Source of the DNA: Streptomyces yangpuensis | GTDB lineage: Bacteria > Actinomycetota > Actinomycetes > Streptomycetales > Streptomycetaceae | Assembly: GCF_001005295.1 (NCBI RefSeq) | Contig: NZ_LBMK01000003.1 | Location: 1,202,527-1,266,526 of the forward strand | DNA length: 64,000 nt | Direction: 5' to 3' | In this document: positions 43,080 to 50,559 of the stretch, piece by piece | How the letters are laid out: every line of letters begins with the position of its first letter | Position numbering within the stretch: the first letter of the stretch is position 1 | Notes under the pieces: generated by a model | What the model was told of the DNA's origin: nothing | Seen by the model: only the letters and a program-made list of their open reading frames with translations | Database searches by the model: none | Program-made: the position numbers and the translations under genes

Positions 43080-43464
43080 AACCCCCGCTGCCCGGACATC
43101 CGGTCGCCGCCGACGGCCCCCGCGACGCAGCGGCACCACCACCCCGCCCCGGAACGGCGCCCGCCCGCCGCCGCTCCCGTCACCCGATCGGCCCACGCCT
43201 CGCCGGCGCCCCGGCCGCCCCGGGGCCCGTACCGGCCCGCGGCCCTCGCGCCCGGCACTCACGCGCAGCCGCGCGACACTCACCGGCGCGGCCCGACGCG
43301 CCCCGGCGCCCGGCGCATCCCCCGCCGCCGCGCCCCCAGCCTCCCCCCACGGCAATCCCCCCACGCAGAAAACGGCACCGCGCGACCCGCGGCGCCGCCC
43401 GCACCTCCGCCGGACACGACCGTGACCGGCCCGGAGACCGACCCGACAACCTCAGGGATCGCCC
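43080..43464. other. C-rich, gene-free spacer inside the NRPS operon
   Basis: This 385-bp segment between two co-oriented NRPS genes has no plausible ORF. On the plus strand it has far more C than G and long C runs (for example CCCCCAGCCTCCCCCCACGG), unlike neighbouring coding DNA. An RNA copy would be largely unstructured and C-rich, like Rho-loading sites. No promoter could be assigned. Confidence 0.5.
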
Positions 43465-46400
43465 ATGTTCGCCCTCTCCTCCTCGCAGGAGATCGTCTGG
43501 CTGCACGAGCAGATGCAGCCCGGCAGTCGCGCCTACAACTTCACCGCATCACTCGACCTGTGGGGCACGCTCGACACCGAGGCACTGCACCGGGGGCTCG
43601 CCGCCACCCTGGCACGCCACCCCGGCCTGCGCCTCGAACTCGTCGCCTCCAGCCGATCCGTACCGGCGCAGCAGGTCGCACCGCGGTGCGCCCCGAGGCT
43701 GCACACCGTCGACCTCAGCACGGAGGAGGACCCGGAGGCCGCCTTCGCGCGTCTGCTGCGCACCGAGGCCGAGACCCCGCTCGACACCTTCGAGGCACCG
43801 CTCATCCGCTGGACGCTCGTACGACTGGCCGAGCGCCACCACCGGCTCGTCCACGTCGAGCACCACCTGATCCACGACGGACACTCCTTCGCGATCCTGC
43901 TCGACGACGTCTTCCGCGTCTACCGCGCCCACGTCCTCGGCGAGACCCTGGAGCTCCCGCCCGCCTCGTCCTACGCCGACCACGTCCGGGAGCGGGCCGA
44001 AGCCGCGTACGCCCCCGAGTCGCTCGACTTCTGGCGGGCCGAACTCCGCGACCAGCAGCACGACCTGCCGCTCCCGGGCCTGACCCGCCCCGGTGCCCGT
44101 CGCCGGCACCACGGCGGCCAGCTGCGCCAGACGATCGGTGCCGATCTCGCCCAACGCCTGCGCGCCCACGCCCGTACGCGCGGCCTCACCCCCTTCGCCA
44201 CGCTCCTCGGGCTGTTCGCCGAGCTCCTGCGCCGGCACAGCGGCCGCTCCCGCATGGTCATCGGCACCGCCGTCGGCAACCGCCCCCTCGGCTACGAGGA
44301 CGCCGTGGGCATGTTCGTCAACACCATCCCGCTGCCGCTCGCACTGGACGCCGCTGCCCCCGCCCAGGACACCATGGACGAGGTCACCGACACCCTCATC
44401 CGGGCCCTGCCGCACCAGGACGTGCCCGTCCAGGAGCTGACCCGGGCCCTGGGCATGCACACCTCCGGCGCCGACAACCCGCTCTTCTCGGTCATGTTCA
44501 GCGCCCACGACGCACCGCTGCCCGAGATCGACGTTCCCGGCCTCGACATCACCCTCTTCGAAGGCTTCAACACCGGCACCACCCGTTTCGACCTCGATGT
44601 GGTCCTGCTCCCGGACGACCGGCGCGGCGTCACCACGCGTCACGGCGCGCCCGGCATGACGCTGGTCTGGGACTACGACATGGACCTCTTCGGCGAGGAC
44701 GTGGCCCGCCTCGTCTCCGGCCGCTTCCTCGACCTGCTGCGCGCCTATCTCGACAGCCCCGTCACGCCGCTGGCCGACCTCGCCCCGACCGCCGTCGAAC
44801 CGCCCGCCGAGGCCCCGCCCGTCCCGGCCGACCGCGATCCGCTGGATCCGGTGGCCGCGCACCACCCGTCGCTGCCCGCCCTGCTGTGCGGCGCCCGCCG
44901 CCTCACCTACGGCGAACTCGACGAGCGCGTCGGCGCGCTCGCGGAGCGGTTGAAGGCCGCGGGCGTGACCGCCGGCCGGCCGGTGGCCACGGTGCTGCCC
45001 CGGGGGACCGACTCGGTCGTCGCCCTGCTCGCGTGCCTGCGGACCGGCGCCGTCCACTGCCCGCTGTCCCCGTCCGACCCGCCGGCCCGGCTCGGCCTGC
45101 TCCTGGAGCGGCTCGCCCCCGCGCTGGTCCTGACCGGTGACAGCACCCCGGACCTGCCGGAAGGACTGCCGACCGCCCGGATCGACGCCCCGGTGCTGCC
45201 GCCCGCGCGCGACGGCGCCGTACTGCCCGCCGCCGCGTACGTCATCCACACCTCCGGCTCCACCGGGACGCCCAAGCCGGTCGCCGTCGGCCCCGCCGCC
45301 CTGGTGCACCACATGACGGCGACCGCCGACCGGTTCGGCCTCACCACCTCCGACCGGGTGCTGATGTTCGCGCAGCCGTCCTTCGACGTGGCGCTGGAGG
45401 AGGTACTGCCGACCCTGCACGCCGGTGCGTGCCTGGTCCTGCCCGAGTACGAGGTGCCCACGGGCGCGGAACTCGCCGAACTGCTCGCAGCGGCCCGGGT
45501 GACCGTCGCCAACCTGCCCACCAGCTACTTCCTCGCCACCCGCGAGGACCTGCGCGCCGCACTGCGCGACGAGAGCTGGGCGCCCAGGCTGCTGGTCCTC
45601 GGCGGCGAACGCCTTCCCGCGGAGGCGCTGAGCGGCGTCCTCGCCGACACCGACGCCACCGTGCTCAACGTGTACGGGGTCACGGAGGCGGCCATCAGCT
45701 CGACCGTCCACGAGATCTCCCGCGACGCCCTCGTCGCAGGCACCGAGATCCCCCTGGGCACCGAGCTCCCGGGCGAGCGGGTCCACGTACTGGACGCACA
45801 CCACCGCCCGCTGCCGACCGGGGCGGTCGGTGAACTCGCCGTCGCCGGGCCCGGCCTCGCCGAGGGCTACCCCGGCAACGCGGACGCGACCGCCGCCCGG
45901 TTCGTCACCGTCGACGCGCTCGACGGAGAGCGCGTCTACCTCACCGGCGACCTCGGCTACCGCGGCCTCGACGGGCTGCTGTACTTCCTCGGGCGGCGCG
46001 ACAACCAGATCAAGCTGCGCGGTCACCGCATCGAGCTGGAGGAGATCGAGGCGGCGGCGTCCGCGGCGCTGGGCGGCCGCTCCTGCGCGGTCGTCCTGGA
46101 CCGGGAGAGCGCGGGCGGGCCCCGGCTCGTCGGCTTCCTCGAAGGCGCCGAGAACGGAGCCGACGGCCCGGCCTTCGACGAGAAGGCTCTCCACGCCGAG
46201 CTGAGCCGCCGTCTGCCCGGCCCCCTCGTGCCCGCCCGGTGGGCACCCCTGGACAGCATGCCGACCCTCGCAGGCGGCAAGCCCGACCGTGTGGCGCTGT
46301 CCCGCCGGGCGGCGGAGCTGGACCCCGAGGACACCGCCACGCCCGGGCACGAGGCCGGGCACGAATCCGAGGCCGTGCCCCGCACAGCCGCAGCCGCAGC

Positions 46401-46707
46401 CGCAGGCACCGGCACCGAGCACGAGCCGACCACCGCCGCCGCGCCCGTCGATCCGATGACGGCCTTGCTCACCGAAGGCTGGCGCAAGGTCCTCGGCCAC
46501 AGCCGGTTCGACGCCCGTTCCCACTTCTTCCACAGCGGGGGCCACTCCCTGCTGGCCGCCGAGCTGGCCGCCTGGCTGGAGCCCCGGCTGGGCACGCGCC
46601 CGCCGCTGAAGGTGCTCTTCCGCAACCCGGTGCTCGCCGACCAGGCCACCGCCCTCGCCGCCACCGCCCCCGCTCTCGCCGCCGCCTCGTCCTCAACGGA
46701 GTCGTGA
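43465..46707 (+). CDS. NRPS C-A-T protein
   Basis: This 1080-residue synthetase has C (about 1-420, HHLIHDG at about 133), A (about 455-960; HTSGSTGTPKPVAV, NVYGVTE, YLTGDLGYR, GRRDNQIKLRGHRIELEEIE, catalytic Lys in LAGGKPDRVA) and T (about 1005-1075, FHSGGHSLLAAE with the phosphopantetheine Ser). Reading the A pocket by eye against GrsA gives D-V-E-N-V-G-V-I-S-K, whose DxENxGxI pattern resembles ornithine or N5-hydroxyornithine activating domains; this is a tentative reading. Its stop shares one base with the next start. Confidence 0.9.
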   Translation: MFALSSSQEIVWLHEQMQPGSRAYNFTASLDLWGTLDTEALHRGLAATLARHPGLRLELVASSRSVPAQQVAPRCAPRLHTVDLSTEEDPEAAFARLLRTEAETPLDTFEAPLIRWTLVRLAERHHRLVHVEHHLIHDGHSFAILLDDVFRVYRAHVLGETLELPPASSYADHVRERAEAAYAPESLDFWRAELRDQQHDLPLPGLTRPGARRRHHGGQLRQTIGADLAQRLRAHARTRGLTPFATLLGLFAELLRRHSGRSRMVIGTAVGNRPLGYEDAVGMFVNTIPLPLALDAAAPAQDTMDEVTDTLIRALPHQDVPVQELTRALGMHTSGADNPLFSVMFSAHDAPLPEIDVPGLDITLFEGFNTGTTRFDLDVVLLPDDRRGVTTRHGAPGMTLVWDYDMDLFGEDVARLVSGRFLDLLRAYLDSPVTPLADLAPTAVEPPAEAPPVPADRDPLDPVAAHHPSLPALLCGARRLTYGELDERVGALAERLKAAGVTAGRPVATVLPRGTDSVVALLACLRTGAVHCPLSPSDPPARLGLLLERLAPALVLTGDSTPDLPEGLPTARIDAPVLPPARDGAVLPAAAYVIHTSGSTGTPKPVAVGPAALVHHMTATADRFGLTTSDRVLMFAQPSFDVALEEVLPTLHAGACLVLPEYEVPTGAELAELLAAARVTVANLPTSYFLATREDLRAALRDESWAPRLLVLGGERLPAEALSGVLADTDATVLNVYGVTEAAISSTVHEISRDALVAGTEIPLGTELPGERVHVLDAHHRPLPTGAVGELAVAGPGLAEGYPGNADATAARFVTVDALDGERVYLTGDLGYRGLDGLLYFLGRRDNQIKLRGHRIELEEIEAAASAALGGRSCAVVLDRESAGGPRLVGFLEGAENGADGPAFDEKALHAELSRRLPGPLVPARWAPLDSMPTLAGGKPDRVALSRRAAELDPEDTATPGHEAGHESEAVPRTAAAAAAGTGTEHEPTTAAAPVDPMTALLTEGWRKVLGHSRFDARSHFFHSGGHSLLAAELAAWLEPRLGTRPPLKVLFRNPVLADQATALAATAPALAAASSSTES

Positions 46708-48629
46708 TGATCCAGTCCCCGACCGCAGTGGTCCTTCCCGCCGTGTCCCTCGACAGCGCCGCCGCGCCGAGCATCGCGTACGGCCCCTCCGCCGAACCGA
46801 CCCGTGTGCTCGCCCGCTTCGAGGACTGGGCCCGGCGCGCCCCGCAGGCCCCGGCGGTGATCGACGCCACCCGGACCTGGACGTACCAGGACCTCGACGC
46901 GGCGGCCGCGCGCGTCGCGGCCGCCCTCGGCGACCGCGTCCGGCCCGGCGACCTCGTCGGCGTCTGTCTCGACCGTTCCGCCGCCCTGGTGGTGACCGCC
47001 GTCGCCCTCGCCCGGATCGGCGCCGTCTACCTGCCGCTCGGCCCCCGCCCCGGCGAACGCCGTACCCAGGCCGTCACCGAGGACCTCGACGTGGCCTGCC
47101 TCATCGGCGACCCCGGCGTCCTGCCCGAGGCACACCGCGGCGGGGAGCACACCCCGCTGCCGCTGCCCACCGACGGCGTCAACGCCCCCGCCACCGCGGT
47201 CGCGGCCTTCAGCGACGCCGTCCGCGGCGCGCGGCGCGCGCCCGAGGGCTCCCTGTACGCCGTCCTCACCTCCGGCTCCACCGGCCGCCCCAAGGCGGTG
47301 GCCGTGGCCGAGCCCTCGCTGTCCGTCGCCCTGGACTGGTACCGGGCCGAGACCGGCCTCGCCCCCGGCGACCGCCAGTCGCTGCTCATCGGCGTCGCGT
47401 TCGACCCGCACCTGCTGGAACTGTGGGCCGCCCTGACCTCGGGAGCCGCCCTCGTCCCCGCGCCGGACGACACCCGCTGGGACAGCCGCGTCCTCACCGA
47501 CTGGTGGCGTGACACCGCCCTCACGCACGCCGTGGCGGCCACCCCCACCGTCGAGCCGCTCCTGGACCGGCCGTGGCCGCAGGGCCTGAAGCTGCGTCAC
47601 CTCGTCGTCGGCGGCGACCGCATGCGCCGCCGGCCCGGCGCCGACGTCACCGCCACCGTCCACAACGCCTACGGCCCCGCCGAAGCCACCGTCCTCACCA
47701 CCGCACACACCATGCGCGGCACCGACCCGGAGGCCGGCGACCAGGCCCCGCCCCCCATAGGCACCGCGCTGCCGGGCGTCACCCTCGTCGTCACGGACGA
47801 GGAGGGCCGCCCCGTCGCCCGCGGCCAGGAAGGCGAACTGCGCGTCGGCGGTCACTGCCTGGCCCTCGGCTACCTCGACCCGGAACTCACCGCCCGCCGC
47901 TTCACCGCGCCCCCGCGGGAAGCGGAGCTGCCCGCGGTCGACCGCCTGTACCGCACCGGTGACCGGGTACGGATGAACGCCGACGACAGCCTCGACTTCC
48001 TCGGCCGCCTCGACGACCAGGTGAAGATCAGCGGAGTACGGATCGAACCGGTCGAGGTGGAAGCCGCCTTCGAGCAGGACCCCCGCGTGCGCACCGCCGT
48101 GGTCACCGTGCTGCGCGACAGCTCCGGCCACGGCCGCCTGGTCGCCCACGTACGGGCCGCCGACGGCGCCGACCCGGCGCCCGGGGAACTCCTCGACGCG
48201 GTCCGCGCCTGGCTCCCCGAGCAGGCCGTCCCCACCGCAGTACGGATCGTCGACGGCTTCCCGCTCGACGCCAACGGCAAGGTGGACCGGCCGGCCCTGG
48301 CGGCCCTGGCCCGGTCCGAGGCCCCGGAGACGCACCGGACCGCCGCCGCGGGCGCCCCGGCCGACGCCGACACCGATGCCCGCGCCACGCCCACCGAGCG
48401 GCTCGTGCTGACGACCGTGCGCGACCTCCTCGGCCGGCCCGCCACCGCACTGGCCGACAACTTCACCGACGCCGGCGGCACTTCCATCATCGCCGCACGC
48501 CTGCTGGCCGCCGTCGAAGCGGAGACCGGCGTACGCCTGCGCGCCCCCGAGCTGCTGCGCAGCCCCGACCTGCGCACCTTCGCCGCCCTCGTCGAACAAC
48601 GCCGGACCCCGCGCCCGGAAGGAGCCTGA
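46707..48629 (+). CDS. NRPS A-T didomain
   Basis: A 640-residue protein with no C domain. A domain at about 25-535: LTSGSTGRPKAVAV near residue 187, AFDPHLLELWAALTSG (A4), HNAYGPAEATVLTT (A5), YRTGDRVRM, GRLDDQVKISGVRIEPVEVE and Lys in LDANGKVDRPAL. T domain with FTDAGGTSIIAARL (Ser about 591). The pocket read by eye is D-P-L-A-V-G-A-V-L-K, with no confident match known to me. The start overlaps the previous stop (TGATG), giving tight coupling. Confidence 0.9.
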   Translation: MIQSPTAVVLPAVSLDSAAAPSIAYGPSAEPTRVLARFEDWARRAPQAPAVIDATRTWTYQDLDAAAARVAAALGDRVRPGDLVGVCLDRSAALVVTAVALARIGAVYLPLGPRPGERRTQAVTEDLDVACLIGDPGVLPEAHRGGEHTPLPLPTDGVNAPATAVAAFSDAVRGARRAPEGSLYAVLTSGSTGRPKAVAVAEPSLSVALDWYRAETGLAPGDRQSLLIGVAFDPHLLELWAALTSGAALVPAPDDTRWDSRVLTDWWRDTALTHAVAATPTVEPLLDRPWPQGLKLRHLVVGGDRMRRRPGADVTATVHNAYGPAEATVLTTAHTMRGTDPEAGDQAPPPIGTALPGVTLVVTDEEGRPVARGQEGELRVGGHCLALGYLDPELTARRFTAPPREAELPAVDRLYRTGDRVRMNADDSLDFLGRLDDQVKISGVRIEPVEVEAAFEQDPRVRTAVVTVLRDSSGHGRLVAHVRAADGADPAPGELLDAVRAWLPEQAVPTAVRIVDGFPLDANGKVDRPALAALARSEAPETHRTAAAGAPADADTDARATPTERLVLTTVRDLLGRPATALADNFTDAGGTSIIAARLLAAVEAETGVRLRAPELLRSPDLRTFAALVEQRRTPRPEGA

Positions 48630-48630
48630 C

Positions 48631-50559
48631 ATGACCGCGCCCCACCTGACCGTGCCCGCCACGACCGCACCCGCCACGACCGCGCCGGACCTGGCCGTGC
48701 CCGACGCGATGACGACCGCGACCGGCACGACCCCCGGCAGCCCGCTGCCCGCCGCCCCGGCCCCCGGCAGGGCGACCACCCTGCCCGCCCTCGTCGCCCG
48801 GCAGGCCGAGCTCACCCCCGACGCCCTCGCCGTCGTCGACGGCGACACGACCCTCACCTACGGCCGGCTCATCCAGGCCGGCCACGCCCTCGCCGCCCGC
48901 CTGCGCGAACACGAGGTGGTCCGCGGAGACCGGGTGGCACTGCTGACGGCACGCTCGTACCGGACCGTCGTGGCTCAGCTCGGGCTGTGGCTGGCCGGAG
49001 CCGTGTGCGTGCCCCTCGATCCGGCCCAGCCCAGGCCGCGCACCGAGGCGATGATTGCCGATGCGGAGGTGACGCTCACCCTCGGCGATGCGAAGCTGCT
49101 GGACGCCGCCACCCTCCCCGGCCCCGTACTCACCCTGCCCGAGGAGCCGCTCACGAGCGGCCGTCCGGTCGACGAGTCCGACCCGGACAGCCCGGCGTTC
49201 ATCATGTTCACCTCCGGCTCGACGGGCCGCCCCAAGGGCGTCCTCGTGCCGCACGGCGCCATCGCCGAGCTGGTCACCGCGCCCGACTACGTCACCCTCA
49301 ACGGCCGCGACCGGGTCCTGTTCCACTCGCCCATGACCTTCGACGCCTCGACGTTCGAGGTCTGGGTCGCACTCGCGGGCGGTGCCGCGGTCGTCGTCTG
49401 CACCGAACAGCGGCCTTCCCTGGAGGACCTCGCCCGGCACGTCGAACGGCACGGCGTGACGGTGGCGTTCTTCACCACCGCCCTCTTCCACCAGCTCGCC
49501 GCGCGCCGCTCCCGGGTCTTCGCCCAGCTCCGCTCGGTCGTCGTGGGCGGCGAGGCGATGGCCGCCGCCCAGGCCCGCGAGGTGCTCACCGCCTTCCCCT
49601 GGCTGGAGCTCGTCAACGGCTACGGACCGACCGAGACGACCACCTTCGCGACCGCCCACCGGGTCACGGTGCGGGACTGCGAAGGGCCGGTACCGATCGG
49701 CAGGCCCATCGCCGGGGCCACGGCGTACGTTCTCGACGCCGCCGGGCGCCCGGTCGCCGAGGGCGAGCGCGGCGAGCTGTGGATCGGCGGCAGCAGGCTC
49801 GCCCACGGGTACACGGGCCTGCCCGGACTCACCGCCGAACGGTTCGTCGAGCATCCCGCAGCCGACGGCGGGCGGCTCTACCGCACGGGTGACATCGTCT
49901 CCCTCCGCCCCGACGGCATCCTGCAGTTCCACGGACGCAACGACGACCAGGTGAAGGTGCGGGGCTTCCGCATCGAACCCGCCGAGGTCGAACACGCTCT
50001 CCGGGAGCAGCCGGACGTGGACGACGCCGCCGTGACCGTCGACGGCGCGGGCACCCCCGAGGCACGCCTCGTCGCGTTCGTCGTGGCCGCGCCCGGCCCG
50101 GTGCCCACCGGAGCGGCGCTGCGCGAGCGGCTGACCGCAGCCCTGCCCGCCCACCTGGTGCCCGACACGGTCACCGTGCTGGAACGGCTGCCCCTCACCC
50201 CGGCCGGCAAGGTCGACCGGCGTGCCCTCACCGGACAGGTACGCACCGCCGAGAGCGGCCCCTCCGGCGAGCCGGCCGCGATGACCCCGCTGGAACAGGC
50301 CGTGGCCGACGTGTGGAGCCAGGCACTGGGCACCGAGGTGACCCGCGCCGACTCCGAGTTCCTCCTCCTCGGCGGCCATTCGCTGCTCGCCCTCGTCGTC
50401 ACCGAGGACCTGCGCGAGGAACTCGGCGTGGAGATCGCCCTCGCCGACTTCTTCGCCGCCCCGACCGTCGCCGCCCAGGCCGCGCTGGTCGAACGCGCCC
50501 TCCTGGACGCACACCGAGACCTCCACCCCGAGACACCGGAGCACAGCGATGCCCACTGA
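48631..50559 (+). CDS. NRPS A-T didomain, probably branched-chain aliphatic substrate
   Basis: A 642-residue protein with an Ala/Thr/Pro-rich N-terminal linker of about 50 residues, then an A domain (FTSGSTGRPKGVLV near 193, TFDASTFEVWVALAGG, NGYGPTETTTFATA, YRTGDIVSL, GRNDDQVKVRGFRIEPAEVE, LTPAGKVDRRAL) and a T domain (LLLGGHSLLALVV, Ser about 582). The pocket read by eye, D-A-F-F-V-G-G-T-F-K, is close to codes reported for Val and Ile. It starts one base after the previous stop and overlaps the next gene by 11 nt. Confidence 0.9.
   Translation: MTAPHLTVPATTAPATTAPDLAVPDAMTTATGTTPGSPLPAAPAPGRATTLPALVARQAELTPDALAVVDGDTTLTYGRLIQAGHALAARLREHEVVRGDRVALLTARSYRTVVAQLGLWLAGAVCVPLDPAQPRPRTEAMIADAEVTLTLGDAKLLDAATLPGPVLTLPEEPLTSGRPVDESDPDSPAFIMFTSGSTGRPKGVLVPHGAIAELVTAPDYVTLNGRDRVLFHSPMTFDASTFEVWVALAGGAAVVVCTEQRPSLEDLARHVERHGVTVAFFTTALFHQLAARRSRVFAQLRSVVVGGEAMAAAQAREVLTAFPWLELVNGYGPTETTTFATAHRVTVRDCEGPVPIGRPIAGATAYVLDAAGRPVAEGERGELWIGGSRLAHGYTGLPGLTAERFVEHPAADGGRLYRTGDIVSLRPDGILQFHGRNDDQVKVRGFRIEPAEVEHALREQPDVDDAAVTVDGAGTPEARLVAFVVAAPGPVPTGAALRERLTAALPAHLVPDTVTVLERLPLTPAGKVDRRALTGQVRTAESGPSGEPAAMTPLEQAVADVWSQALGTEVTRADSEFLLLGGHSLLALVVTEDLREELGVEIALADFFAAPTVAAQAALVERALLDAHRDLHPETPEHSDAH

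Noticed and set aside
43549-46545. Nearly 1000-codon minus-strand frame opposite the C-A-T synthetase
   Set aside because: The opposite strand has all NRPS core motifs; long antisense frames are common in GC-rich DNA.
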